Assembly (NCBI RefSeq): GCF_029635795.1
Contig: NZ_CP114280.1
Location: forward strand, 1,612,001-1,676,000
Source of the DNA: Dickeya lacustris
GTDB lineage: Bacteria > Pseudomonadota > Gammaproteobacteria > Enterobacterales > Enterobacteriaceae
Direction: 5' to 3'
Length of the DNA stretch: 64,000 nt
Numbering within the stretch: position 1 is the stretch's first letter; the number at the start of each line of letters is the position of its first letter. The notes under the pieces were generated by a model, which worked only from the letters and a program-made list of their open reading frames with translations, was not told where the DNA came from and did not search any database. Positions 1 through 8,618 of this stretch are shown in pieces. Made by a program: the position numbers and the translations under genes.

Positions 1-403
1 AGCAAGATAAACAGAGATGGGTTCAAACATCGCGTCCTCCTGTGGTCACATCATGTAAAAGTGTTCACCTTCCAACCACTATTGCAGCCCTATTGCCTGC
101 GGTGAATGGGTACGCCGATGCCCCGCTTCACTACATGCACTGTTGCATCACTCATTCATCATATCGGTCGAAAGTTAAACAAACATTAATATTGCACGCG
201 CAATATCCGTGACCGAACGGCATAAAAAGCGTAACGCCAGTCACGTTATCTTGATGCTACATGCAGCAACGTCATGCTAAGTATGGCGGGGGAGAAAAAA
301 CGGAAAGTTATGTCAGCGACAGCCAGCAAGTGTGCATAACACGCAGTAAAGATGAAAAATCGTTTGAGAATCAGCCAAACACGCGCGAACACGTCATTAT
401 GTG
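1..403. other. Intergenic left edge with a hyphenated palindrome
   Basis: No convincing gene is seen here; the short open frames lack ribosome binding sites and family resemblance. At 189-206 there is an 18-bp hyphenated palindrome with 7-bp arms (ATATTGC, ACGC, GCAATAT) that could be an operator. It lies 3' of the AraC-type gene, so any gene it serves is probably outside the window to the left. Confidence 0.5.
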
Positions 404-1270
404 TTACGGCTCGCCCTCGCCCAGCGGACATCCATCACGTAATGCGGACGGCAACACCCCGAAACGACGGCGAAACGCCGCCGTAAATTTACTGTGAGAT
501 TCATAGCCAACATCTCTGGCAATGGCAGCAACCGAGCGATGTGATGACTGCAATAACACCATGGCCGCTTCCAGCCGGGTTTCACGCACACAGGCGGCAA
601 TGGTGCTGGCTTCTTGCGCCAGCCGCCGGTTCAGGGTGCTCGGCGTACTGGAAAGCGCCTGCGCCACCCGCGTTACCGACCAGTCATCATGGGGGCGCTG
701 CGCCACCAGCCGCCGCACCCGCTCACGCCAGCTCAAAACGCTCGGCGGTGTCAACACTATCGCCGCTTGCTCGGCCAGCACCAATAGCACCTCCATCACA
801 CGATGCTCGCGTAACGCAGCGGAACAGCGCTCATCGGCAAGGGCATCGGCGGCACGTAAAAACGTCTCCTGCATCTGGGCGCTGTTTGTCACACGGGCAA
901 AACTGCGCACCGCAGGCAGTGCGGCGAAGTGGCCAAATTGCTGATAAAAGTGCGTGAGGGTTTCCGGTTGCAGATTCAGTACCCGGGCGACATAGCGCCC
1001 TTGCGGGGCCGGGTCATTCACCACATCCCATTGCGTGCCGCGCGGCAGGATAAAGCACTCACCGGCTGAAAACGCGCAGCGCCCTTGCGGGGCAAGCAAC
1101 TGCTTTGTGCCCGATAACACCAGCCCAATCAAATCGGCGCGCATCACCACTGTGCGCAGCACATACTGATTCCGCGCCACAATCTGGTGTGATAACGCCA
1201 GAGGCGCAGACAATGTCAGCCCCGCTGTTCCGGTATCCGCTGGCGCGATAAGCGTGGTGTTGATGGTCAT
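404..1270 (-). CDS. AraC family transcriptional regulator
   Basis: A 288-residue DNA-binding regulator. The C-terminal third is a two-helix-turn-helix AraC domain: SVTRVAQALSSTPSTLNRRL is the first HTH and SVAAIARDVGYESHSKFTAA the second, followed by the typical FRRRFGVLPSALR end. The N-terminal half is a cupin-like sensing region with no recognisable ligand signature. I chose the ATG at 1270 because upstream in-frame sequence overlaps the divergent neighbour. The gene is divergent from the PEBP-family gene beginning at 1407, so the 136-bp gap is a plausible shared control region. The ligand and regulon are unknown. Confidence 0.85.
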   Translation of the reverse strand: MTINTTLIAPADTGTAGLTLSAPLALSHQIVARNQYVLRTVVMRADLIGLVLSGTKQLLAPQGRCAFSAGECFILPRGTQWDVVNDPAPQGRYVARVLNLQPETLTHFYQQFGHFAALPAVRSFARVTNSAQMQETFLRAADALADERCSAALREHRVMEVLLVLAEQAAIVLTPPSVLSWRERVRRLVAQRPHDDWSVTRVAQALSSTPSTLNRRLAQEASTIAACVRETRLEAAMVLLQSSHRSVAAIARDVGYESHSKFTAAFRRRFGVLPSALRDGCPLGEGEP

Positions 1271-1406
1271 AACGTATCCGTGGTGGAAATGGAGCAGAGG
1301 TTGCGCCGTCTGGAGCACCGCGCGTCGCTGACACCGGTTACAGTGATGAACGACAAGACGCCTACCTTTAAGCGGCAAGCCTACCATGAGACACAGGAAA
1401 ATCGAT

Positions 1407-1982
1407 ATGAAAAGAGAGTTACGCGCTGGGGTTATCGCAGCCGCCTTGCTGTGCGGATCGCCGCTGGCCACCGCAGAGGCCAGTACATTAACCTTATCAA
1501 GTCCGGCTATCGCGCCAAAGAGCACACTGCCAAAACGCTTTGAAGCCGACAGCTTCGGCTGTCAGGGTGAGAACCAGTCACCGGCGCTTCACTGGCAAGG
1601 TGCCCCCGCTGGCACGCAGAGCTTCGCTGTCACCGTCTATGACCCGGATGCCCCGACCGGGTCGGGCTGGTGGCACTGGATGGTGATTAACATTCCGGCC
1701 TCCGTCAATCAGTTGGCCGATAATGCCGGTGAAGCGGGTGGCAAGCGCCTGCCCGATGGCGCTCGTCAGTTGCGTATTGATTATGGCGTGGAAGCCTGGG
1801 GCGGTGTCTGCCCGCCGCCGGGAGATAAGCCGCACCGCTATATCTTCACCGTTTACGCGCTGAAAACGCCGACACTGGATATCCCCAAAGAGGCTAATCC
1901 GGCGCTCGGCGGGTACATGATAAACGCCAACACGTTGGCTAAAGCCAGTTTTACCGCCTATTACAGCCGCGCGGCCAAATAA
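1407..1982 (+). CDS. YbhB/YbcL-type PEBP (Raf kinase inhibitor-like) protein, secreted
   Basis: A 191-residue protein of the bacterial phosphatidylethanolamine-binding family. Residues 1 to about 25 form a Sec signal peptide ending near TAEAS, so it is probably periplasmic. Family marks are the DPDAPTGSGWWHWMVINIP block (ligand-site Asp-Pro-Asp-Ala-Pro) and a later CPPPGDKPHRYIFTVYAL block. The ATG at 1407 is preceded by AGGAAA at good spacing; an in-frame ATG seven codons upstream has none. Members of this family in enterobacteria have no firmly established reaction. Divergent orientation from the AraC-type gene suggests that regulator may control it. Confidence 0.85.
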   Translation: MKRELRAGVIAAALLCGSPLATAEASTLTLSSPAIAPKSTLPKRFEADSFGCQGENQSPALHWQGAPAGTQSFAVTVYDPDAPTGSGWWHWMVINIPASVNQLADNAGEAGGKRLPDGARQLRIDYGVEAWGGVCPPPGDKPHRYIFTVYALKTPTLDIPKEANPALGGYMINANTLAKASFTAYYSRAAK

Positions 1983-2064
1983 GGGAGCCGCTGTCTGCAA
2001 CCTTTGCAGGCAGCCTCTCTCCGCACTCCTATCAGTTCCGCTATCTGTACCTCTATGAGCGCGA

Positions 2065-3054
2065 TCAGCGCGTCTCGCTGCTCATCCCTTCAGGGGCCAG
2101 CGTTGCAAAGGCGCGCTGTATTTCTTCTTGCGGTAAACGAATACCGATAAACACCATTACACACTCGCGGGCTTCATCGTCACGCCATGGCCTGTCCCAG
2201 TCGGCGCTGTAGAGCCGTTGCACCCCCTGAAACAGCAGGCGACGCTCATCGCCGTCTATCGCCAGCACGCCTTTATAGCGCAGCAGGTTATCAGCGCAAT
2301 TCAACAGCAATTGTTCCATTACAGCCGATACCGCCTCAATGTCCACCGCATGCGGTAACGTGATAACCAGTGAGCTGATGGCGTTATCCGGTTCAATCAG
2401 CGGGCGAAAACGTGGCCTTGATAGCGCCAGACGGTCATCGAGCATAAAGCCCTCTACCCCGAAGATGACCCCATGATCGATCTGCCCGTTCACCACCCGG
2501 TGCAGCACGGCCCGCGCATTAATGCGCGCCAGCCGCGCTTCCAGCGCCTGCGTATCAGCAACCAGGTCAGTTTTGGTCAGCAGTAGCCGGTCAGCATAGC
2601 CGACCTGCGCCTGCGCGACAGTATGGCGAGAGAGCTGCTCATCGGCATGCACCGCATCGACCAGCGCAATCACGCCGTCGAGGACAAAACGTTCGCTCAG
2701 GCGTTCGTCGGCAAAAAACGTTTGGATAACGGGCCCAGGGTCGGCCATGCCGGTACATTCAATCACCAGACGGTCAATTATCAGCTCGCCGCTGTCGATA
2801 CCGTCCAGCAAGTCATGCAGCGCATCGGACAATTCATTGGCGCTGCTACAGCAAATGCATCCGTTACTTAAGGTGGTAATACGGGTCGCGCGATCGCCCA
2901 GCAAGGCGTCATCAATGGCGACCGCGCCAAATTCATTTTCAATCACCGCGATTTTCTCACCGTGATCGGCATGCAACAGATATCGCAGTAAGGTGGTTTT
3001 TCCGGCCCCGAGAAAACCGGTGAGGATGGTTGCGGGCAATGGCATGGTGCTCAC
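2065..3054 (-). CDS. yjiA: YjiA-type COG0523 metal-binding GTPase
   Basis: A 329-residue GTPase of the CobW/COG0523 family, resembling E. coli YjiA throughout. The Walker A is GFLGAGKTT near residue 15, the metal-binding CxCC motif is NGCICCSS, the switch region is ECTGMADPGP, and the guanine-specificity motif is TKTD. The C-terminal CobW domain ends with RLYSADWDRPW and FIGIRLPQEEI. The chosen start is the GTG at 3054, 5 nt after AGGAG. The frame remains open upstream through the 15-bp repeats and would encode a lysine-rich tail, but no start with an RBS is seen there. It follows btsT and yjiX as in E. coli yjiY-yjiX-yjiA. The family acts in metal allocation; the exact client is unknown. Confidence 0.92.
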   Translation of the reverse strand: MSTMPLPATILTGFLGAGKTTLLRYLLHADHGEKIAVIENEFGAVAIDDALLGDRATRITTLSNGCICCSSANELSDALHDLLDGIDSGELIIDRLVIECTGMADPGPVIQTFFADERLSERFVLDGVIALVDAVHADEQLSRHTVAQAQVGYADRLLLTKTDLVADTQALEARLARINARAVLHRVVNGQIDHGVIFGVEGFMLDDRLALSRPRFRPLIEPDNAISSLVITLPHAVDIEAVSAVMEQLLLNCADNLLRYKGVLAIDGDERRLLFQGVQRLYSADWDRPWRDDEARECVMVFIGIRLPQEEIQRAFATLAPEGMSSETR

Positions 3055-3086
3055 AGGGACTCCTGTTGATGTGTTGGCGCTGCATT

Positions 3087-3176
3087 CCTTTTCCGGTCTA
3101 ACCTTTTCCGGTCTAACCTTTTCCTGTCTAACCTTTTCCGGTTTAACCTTTTTCGATTTAACCTTTTTCGGTTTAA
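3087..3176 (-). repeat. 15-bp tandem repeat, six units, at the yjiX stop codon
   Basis: Six consecutive 15-bp units run from 3087 to 3176, of the type TTAAACCGAAAAAGG on the minus strand. The first unit overlaps the yjiX stop codon, and each later unit carries TAA or TAG in the yjiX frame. Every unit also has an AAAAGG purine run like a Shine-Dalgarno sequence. Units differ by one to three bases, so this is not a simple assembly artefact. Confidence 0.95.
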
Positions 3177-3376
3177 CAACAGCGGAAACCGCCTTTGCCG
3201 CTGCCGCCATAACGCGCCTGCTGGCGCTCGCGGAAAAACTCCTCGTAGCTCATCACATCCTGGTCGGGGTGGTTGGTCTGCATATGTTGTACATAGGTGT
3301 CGTAATCAGGAATCCCCACCAGCATTCTGGCGGCCTGGCCCAAATACTTTCCCGCTTTACCCAGATTTCCGAACAT
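3173..3376 (-). CDS. yjiX: YjiX/YbdD family small protein
   Basis: A 67-residue protein of the YbdD/YjiX family, the same length as E. coli YjiX. It begins [19 protein letters not shown] and carries the hallmark [15 protein letters not shown] and the C-terminal GGFRCC. This family is nearly always encoded just downstream of CstA/BtsT-type pyruvate transporters and is thought to support their function. The ATG at 3376 is preceded by GAGGGCG. It sits between btsT and yjiA on the same strand, so the three are probably one transcript. The stop codon is embedded in the 15-bp repeat array. Confidence 0.95.
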   Translation of the reverse strand: MFGNLGKAGKYLGQAARMLVGIPDYDTYVQHMQTNHPDQDVMSYEEFFRERQQARYGGSGKGGFRCC

Positions 3377-3433
3377 ATCGCCCTCTCTTTGCATTCACGC
3401 CGACAGGCTCTTACCAGAACCTGTCGGCGATAC

Positions 3434-3455
3434 CCTCCCGGCTATCTCCCGGTTA
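3434..3455 (-). repeat. 11-bp tandem duplication directly after the btsT stop
   Basis: Two 11-bp units (TAACCGGGAGA and TAGCCGGGAGG, minus strand) begin at the base following the btsT stop codon. Each unit starts with a stop triplet. This is a weaker example of the stop-adjacent repeats found elsewhere in the window. Confidence 0.7.
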
Positions 3456-5603
3456 TCAGTGATGGGAAGATATCTTCACGCCACCTTCCGGCACCGGCAC
3501 ATAGGGGGTTTCCCTGTCACTGCGCGCCGGGCGGTTACGCACAGCCAGCGCGGTGCGGATACCGTAGAAGATTATGCTATACACCACCACCAGGAACAAA
3601 ACGCTCAATACGGCATTGGTGTAGTTATTCACCACGATGTGATGCATGTTGGCAATCTGCTGTTCACTTAGATTCGTCCCCTCAGCGATGCGCTGTTTGT
3701 AAACACGCGCCAGATACAAGAAGCCTTCCATCTGCGGGTTATTGCTAAACAGCTTCAGCACCAGCGCCCAGGTGGTACAAATCAGCAACCAAATCGCTGG
3801 CAGCATCGTAACCCAGATATAACGGGTGCGTTTCATCTTGATAAGCACCACGGTGCCGAGCACCAGCGCCACAGCCGCCAGCATCTGGTTGGAGATACCG
3901 AACAGCGGCCACAGGCTCTTAACGCCACCGAGCGGATCGACCACGCCCTGATACAGCAAATACCCCCACAGGCCGACGCAACCGGCGGTGCCGATAATCC
4001 CGGCAATCAGTGAATCGGTTTTTTTCAGGAACGGGACGAAGTTACCCAGCAAATCCTGCAACATAAAGCGGCCAGAACGCGTGCCCGCATCCAGCGCCGT
4101 CAGGATGAACAGCGCTTCAAACAGAATCCCGAAGTGATACCAGAATCCCATGTTGGCGCTGGGGATAATCTGATGGAACACATGCGCAATCCCTACCGCC
4201 AGCGTCGGTGCGCCACCGGCGCGGTTCAGTACCGACGGCTCGCCGATGTCTTTCGCGGTTTGCAGAATCTGCTCCGGTGAAATCACAAAGCCCCAGGCGC
4301 TGACTGTTGCCGCCGCCTGCGCGGTAACGCCCTGCAACTGCGCCATGATAGCCGGGGCGTTAGCGCCGCCAAGCTCGTGCAGGTTCGGCATGGTGATACC
4401 CAGACCGACCGGCGGGGTGTTCATGGCGAAATACAAACCCGGCTCGATAATCGACGCGGCCACCAGCGCCATGATGGCGACAAACGACTCCATCAGCATC
4501 GCACCGTAACCGATAAAGCGGGCATCGGTTTCGTTCGCCAGCAGTTTCGGCGTGGTGCCGGACGCAATCAGCGCATGGAAGCCGGATACCGCGCCACAGG
4601 CGATGGTAATAAACAGGAACGGGAACAGCGCACCTTTCCACACCGGGCCAGTACCGTCGATAAACTGCGTCATGGACGGCATTTTCAGCTCAGGGTTGAT
4701 GATGACGATGCCGATAGCCAGACCGACGATCACCCCGATTTTCAGGAACGTCGCCAGATAGTCACGCGGTGCCAGAATCAACCATACCGGCAGCAGCGCC
4801 GAGATAAACGCATAACCGATCAGCGCAAAGGTGATGGTGGTGTCTTTGAAGGTCAACGCCGGGCCCCAGTACGGGTCATGGGCGATAACACCGCCAAGCC
4901 AAATCGCCAGCAGCAACAGCACGATGCCGATGACAGACACTTCCCCCACCCGGCCAGGGCGCAGAAAGCGCATATAAATGCCCATAAACAGCGCAATCGG
5001 CACGGTGGAGCAGACGGTAAACACACCCCATGGGCTTTCCGCCAGCGCTTTCACCACGATCAACGCCAGCACCGCCAGGATGATTATCATAATCAGGAAG
5101 CAGCCGAACAGCGCGATGGTGCCGGGCACCGGCCCCATTTCCTCTTTGATCATTTCACCGAGCGACACCCCGTTGCGGCGGGTGGACATAAACAGCACCA
5201 TAAAGTCCTGTACTGCGCCTGCCAGCACCACACCCGCCAGCAGCCACAGCGTGCCGGGCAGGTAGCCCATTTGCGCGGCCAGTACCGGCCCGACCAGCGG
5301 GCCCGCGCCTGCGATAGCGGCAAAATGGTGGCCGAACAACACGTTGCGGTTAGTCGGCACATAGTTCAGCCCGTCGTTATTCACCACTGCGGGCGTCGCG
5401 CGATTGGCGTCAAGCTGCATCACCTGACGAGCGATATACAGGCTGTAATAACGGTAGGCGACAAGATAGACGGCCACCGACGCTACGACTATCCACATGG
5501 CACTTACGTGCTCGCCACGGCGCAATGCCACTACGCCCAGACAACACGCCCCGATGAACCCCAGCAATACCCAGGGTAGGTGTTTAAGCAGTTTATCCTT
5601 CAT
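3456..5603 (-). CDS. btsT: BtsT (YjiY) pyruvate:proton symporter, CstA family
   Basis: A 715-residue inner-membrane transporter matching E. coli BtsT over its full length (716 residues), with about sixteen to eighteen hydrophobic segments. Family marks include NYVPTNRNVLFGHHFAAIAG near residue 85, the repeated glycine-rich helices, ALDAGTRSGRFMLQDLLGNF and the conserved tail ETPYVPVPEGGVKISSHH. It imports pyruvate. The ATG at 5603 follows a GAGAG run; an in-frame GTG one codon upstream is possible. It lies next to its presumed regulators btsSR, with a 278-bp leader containing candidate BtsR sites and a 15-bp repeat array. Confidence 0.95.
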   Translation of the reverse strand: MKDKLLKHLPWVLLGFIGACCLGVVALRRGEHVSAMWIVVASVAVYLVAYRYYSLYIARQVMQLDANRATPAVVNNDGLNYVPTNRNVLFGHHFAAIAGAGPLVGPVLAAQMGYLPGTLWLLAGVVLAGAVQDFMVLFMSTRRNGVSLGEMIKEEMGPVPGTIALFGCFLIMIIILAVLALIVVKALAESPWGVFTVCSTVPIALFMGIYMRFLRPGRVGEVSVIGIVLLLLAIWLGGVIAHDPYWGPALTFKDTTITFALIGYAFISALLPVWLILAPRDYLATFLKIGVIVGLAIGIVIINPELKMPSMTQFIDGTGPVWKGALFPFLFITIACGAVSGFHALIASGTTPKLLANETDARFIGYGAMLMESFVAIMALVAASIIEPGLYFAMNTPPVGLGITMPNLHELGGANAPAIMAQLQGVTAQAAATVSAWGFVISPEQILQTAKDIGEPSVLNRAGGAPTLAVGIAHVFHQIIPSANMGFWYHFGILFEALFILTALDAGTRSGRFMLQDLLGNFVPFLKKTDSLIAGIIGTAGCVGLWGYLLYQGVVDPLGGVKSLWPLFGISNQMLAAVALVLGTVVLIKMKRTRYIWVTMLPAIWLLICTTWALVLKLFSNNPQMEGFLYLARVYKQRIAEGTNLSEQQIANMHHIVVNNYTNAVLSVLFLVVVYSIIFYGIRTALAVRNRPARSDRETPYVPVPEGGVKISSHH

Positions 5604-5630
5604 CACGCTCTCTCTTGTTATGGTCGCTTG

Positions 5631-5675
5631 TTGATGATGTCTGTATTAATGATGTCTTTATTAATGATGCAGTTA
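5631..5675 (-). repeat. 15-bp tandem repeat, three units, in the btsT leader
   Basis: Three 15-bp units (plus-strand form TTAATGATGTCTTTA with small changes) lie 28 to 72 bp upstream of the btsT start. This is the likely 5' untranslated region, so copy number could alter leader length or translation. Confidence 0.85.
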
Positions 5676-5725
5676 TGTAGAGTGACTGTAATCAGCCCCT
5701 CTATCACATGACAGGGAATTTTGGA

Positions 5726-5753
5726 TAAGTGGTCGGATAAGCGTATGACCGGT
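5726..5753 (-). promoter_or_regulatory. Candidate BtsR binding sites upstream of btsT
   Basis: On the minus strand, ACCACTTA (5726-5733) and ACCGGTCA (5746-5753) form two direct octamers separated by 12 bp. The published E. coli BtsR (YehT) motif, as I remember it, is a repeated ACC(G/A)CT(C/T)A. The promoter-proximal copy matches fully and the distal copy has one mismatch. Position about 125-150 bp before the start codon is plausible for an activator. A TGTGA half-site at about 5705-5709 (minus strand) could be a weak CRP contact. Confidence 0.6.
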
Positions 5754-5881
5754 CATATAGCGGGATAAGCGGCAGCCCATCGGCAAAGACAGGATAGCCC
5801 CCGACAGAGCGTGAACCTTGCGACTGGCACGGCAACCGTTGCGGTTGCCGCCTGAGGTGTGAGAACAGCGCGGCGGGCGAC

Positions 5882-6604
5882 TTAGCCTTTCAAGCCAAGC
5901 AGTTGCTTGAGGGTTTTCAGATAGCGGCGACTGACCGGCAGCGTCTGCCCGCTTTTCAGTAAAATCTCGGCATGACCGCTCTCCTCAAGCCGAATCTCAC
6001 GCAGGCAATCCATATTCACCAGATATTGACGATGACAGCGCACCAGCGTGGTTCGGCTCTCCAGGGTTTTGAGCGTCAGCTCGGTGAAGCATTCCTCGCC
6101 CTGCGGCCCGGTGACATAAACCCCGCTCTGGCGCGAACTGGCGTATTGCACCTCGCTGCTTTTCATCAGGTAAATGCGGCTGTGGCCGGTACAGGGAATG
6201 TAATCCAGCCCGGCTTGCAAGGGTAAGCCATCGAGCGGTTGCGCCGGGCGCTCGCGGTGCAAATTACGCAGTGTTTTCGCCAGCCGCTGCGGGTCGATGG
6301 GCTTGAGTAAATAGTCAAACGCCTGCTCTTCAAACGCTTTAACGGCGTATTCATCATAGGCGGTGATAAACACGATATAGGGCATATTATCCGGGTCAAT
6401 CATGCCTATCATTTCCAGCCCGCTGATGCGCGGCATCTGGATATCCAGAAACACCACATCAGGGTGCTGGCGGTGAATCGCGCTAATCGCTTCCAGCGCA
6501 TTGGCGCACTCGCCGACCAGCGACAACTCGCCATCCTGCTCCAGCAGGCAACGCAGATTATCGCGCGCCAGCGGTTCATCATCGACAATCAACACACTCA
6601 ACAT
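5882..6604 (-). CDS. btsR: BtsR (YehT) LytTR-family response regulator
   Basis: A 240-residue response regulator. Residues 1-120 are a receiver domain with the phospho-acceptor in [10 protein letters not shown], the switch threonine in [13 protein letters not shown] and the conserved lysine in LLKPID. Residues 140-240 form a LytTR DNA-binding domain with [15 protein letters not shown] and [16 protein letters not shown]. Its ATG directly follows the btsS stop (TAGATG), so the two are translationally coupled. In E. coli the orthologous pair responds to external pyruvate and activates btsT; here the target gene is immediately downstream. Confidence 0.95.
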   Translation of the reverse strand: MLSVLIVDDEPLARDNLRCLLEQDGELSLVGECANALEAISAIHRQHPDVVFLDIQMPRISGLEMIGMIDPDNMPYIVFITAYDEYAVKAFEEQAFDYLLKPIDPQRLAKTLRNLHRERPAQPLDGLPLQAGLDYIPCTGHSRIYLMKSSEVQYASSRQSGVYVTGPQGEECFTELTLKTLESRTTLVRCHRQYLVNMDCLREIRLEESGHAEILLKSGQTLPVSRRYLKTLKQLLGLKG

Positions 6605-8302
6605 CTATACAGCTTCCTCACAAGGCAAGGTGACGAGTACATGGGTGTAACAATCCGGTTCGCAGGTCACGCTGAGTCCATATCCTTCGCCGTAGCGACT
6701 GCGGATACGCTTATCCACCAGATTCATCCCAAGCCCGGTGCTATTGGCGTTCACATCCGCATCCGGTTGATAAAGCCCGGCGTTATCCTCAATGCACAGC
6801 AACAAACTGCGACCTTGCCGACGGGCACTCAGCGTAATGATGCCGGTGCCAAGCAGATGCGCCGTACCGTGCTTGATAGCATTCTCAACCAGCGGTTGCA
6901 GCGAAAACGCCGGTAAACGCATCGTCATCAGTTCAGGCGGCAGTTCAAAACGCACCTGTAACCGTTCCTGAAAACGCGCTTTTTCAATTTGCAGGTAAGC
7001 ATTAACGTGCTCAATTTCATCCGCCAGCGTGACAACCTCGGCAGAGCGCTTGAGGTTTTTACGGAAAAACGTTGACAGCGATTGCACCAGTTTTCCGGCC
7101 TGCTCGCTGTCACGACGGATAACCGCCAGCAAGGTATTGAGCGCATTAAACAAAAAGTGGGGATTTACCTGGGCATGCAGCAATTTGATTTCCGATTGCG
7201 TCAGCAACTGCTTACTACGTTCATATTGCCCGGCCAGAATCTGCGCGGCCAACAGGCTGGCAATGCCTTCGCCAAACGTGCGGTTAATCGAACTAAACAG
7301 CCGGTTTTTCGCCTCGTAGAGTTTAATCGTGCCGATAACCTGCTGATTCTCGCCGCACAGCGGGATAACCAGTGTCGAGCCGAGCCGACAACTGGTGCGT
7401 AACGAGCATTGATAAGGGGTTTCGTTACCATCGGCATACACCACTTCGTTATGTTCGATGGCGCGCCGGGTGTGGCGCGAGGCAATCGGCGTACCCGGAA
7501 GGTGGTGATCGTCACCCAGGCCGATAAACGCCAGCAGTTTTTCCCGGTCGGTGATCGCCACCGCGCCAATATCCATCTCCTGATAGATAACCTGCGCAAC
7601 CCGCATGCTGTTTTCTTCGTTAAACCCCTGATGCAAAATACCTTCGGTGCAGGCGGCTATCTTGAGGGCGCGGGCGGAAAACGCCGAGGTGTATTTCTCA
7701 AACATGGCGCGCCTGTCCAGCAGGATACGCATAAACATCGCCGCGCCAACGCTGTTGGTCACTATCATCGGCACGGCAATGTCTTTGACCAGCGTTAGCG
7801 CATCCTCAAAGGGGCGCGCCAGCAGCAGAATGATGCTCATCTGCAATAATTCGGCGATGAAGGTCACGCCAGCGACGGTAAACGGGTTAAACAGGCGGTC
7901 TATCCGGCCACGGCGCATCAGCAAGCGGTGCGCCATGCCGCCCAGCAAGCCTTCCACGATGGTTGAGACCATACAACTGAACGCCGTCATGCCACCGAGT
8001 GAATAACGGTGTAATCCGCCGGTCATACCGACCAGCATGCCGACGCCCGGCCCGCCCAATAAGCCGCCCAGCACAGCGCCAATCGCCCGGGTGTTGGCAA
8101 TCGAATCCTGCACATGCAGCCCGAAATAGGTGCCCATAATGCAGAACATGGAAAACATGGCGTAGCAGAGCAATTTATGCGGCAGGCGCACCGTGACTTG
8201 CATTAAAGGAATAAACAACGGCGTTTTACTGAGTAAGTAAGCAATCACCAGGTAGACACACATCTGCTGGAGCAACAGTAAAACCAGTTTGAACTCATAC
8301 AT
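6605..8302 (-). CDS. btsS: BtsS (YehU) pyruvate-sensing histidine kinase
   Basis: A 565-residue sensor of the LytS family. Residues 1 to about 200 are the 5TM-5TMR_LYT membrane region (MYEFKLVLLLLQQMCVYLVI, then GAVLGGLLGGPGVGMLVGMT). A GAF-like domain follows with GDDHHLPGTP and LGSTLVIPL, then a His_kinase domain with the phospho-acceptor histidine in VNPHFLFNALNT and the ATPase part with VENAIKHGT and GLGMNLVDKR. The ATG at 8302 matches the E. coli start, although its RBS is weak. E. coli BtsS is a high-affinity pyruvate receptor, and the sequence similarity supports the same role here. Confidence 0.95.
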   Translation of the reverse strand: MYEFKLVLLLLQQMCVYLVIAYLLSKTPLFIPLMQVTVRLPHKLLCYAMFSMFCIMGTYFGLHVQDSIANTRAIGAVLGGLLGGPGVGMLVGMTGGLHRYSLGGMTAFSCMVSTIVEGLLGGMAHRLLMRRGRIDRLFNPFTVAGVTFIAELLQMSIILLLARPFEDALTLVKDIAVPMIVTNSVGAAMFMRILLDRRAMFEKYTSAFSARALKIAACTEGILHQGFNEENSMRVAQVIYQEMDIGAVAITDREKLLAFIGLGDDHHLPGTPIASRHTRRAIEHNEVVYADGNETPYQCSLRTSCRLGSTLVIPLCGENQQVIGTIKLYEAKNRLFSSINRTFGEGIASLLAAQILAGQYERSKQLLTQSEIKLLHAQVNPHFLFNALNTLLAVIRRDSEQAGKLVQSLSTFFRKNLKRSAEVVTLADEIEHVNAYLQIEKARFQERLQVRFELPPELMTMRLPAFSLQPLVENAIKHGTAHLLGTGIITLSARRQGRSLLLCIEDNAGLYQPDADVNANSTGLGMNLVDKRIRSRYGEGYGLSVTCEPDCYTHVLVTLPCEEAV

Positions 8303-8536
8303 AATTACGACCCGGATAAGACAACCGCACAGCAAACCACGCCTGTTTTTAGGAAACTCACCCTAGCATAAAAGAACACCGCGACACTTGATACGTTTCA
8401 CTGATTTACAGCAGAAGCCGGTAACAGCGCAAAGAAAGCGGGCACACGACGGAGAGGGAGCCTCATGACGCGGAAATATCATGGCGAGTAACTATCATGG
8501 CAAGCAAACGCCACGAAGAGGGAACACACGCAATGT

Positions 8537-8581
8537 GTCACGGTATAGTCTGTCTGATAGGCAGGAAAACCATACCGTGAC
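8537..8581. repeat. 10-bp perfect inverted repeat
   Basis: GTCACGGTAT (8537-8546) and ATACCGTGAC (8572-8581) are perfect inverted copies around a 25-base loop that contains a smaller CTGTC/GGCAG-like pairing. It lies 38 bp beyond the stop of the fimB-like gene. No U-run follows, so a simple intrinsic terminator is doubtful. Confidence 0.75.
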
Positions 8582-8618
8582 TCACGATGGTTGTTATTTA
8601 TCCTTGTCAGTACATCTA

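Noticed and set aside
3087..3176. Possible CRISPR array
   Set aside because: The units are contiguous with no spacers and are too short.
3055..3210. Lysine-rich N-terminal extension of the YjiA reading frame
   Set aside because: It is read through the 15-bp repeats and the end of yjiX, lacks a start with an RBS, and E. coli YjiA has no such region. The GTG at 3054 with AGGAG is better supported.
4377..5579. Long plus-strand open frame over btsT
   Set aside because: It is antisense to a fully conserved transporter, rich in Gln, Arg and His as expected from the reverse of a coding strand, and has no family resemblance.
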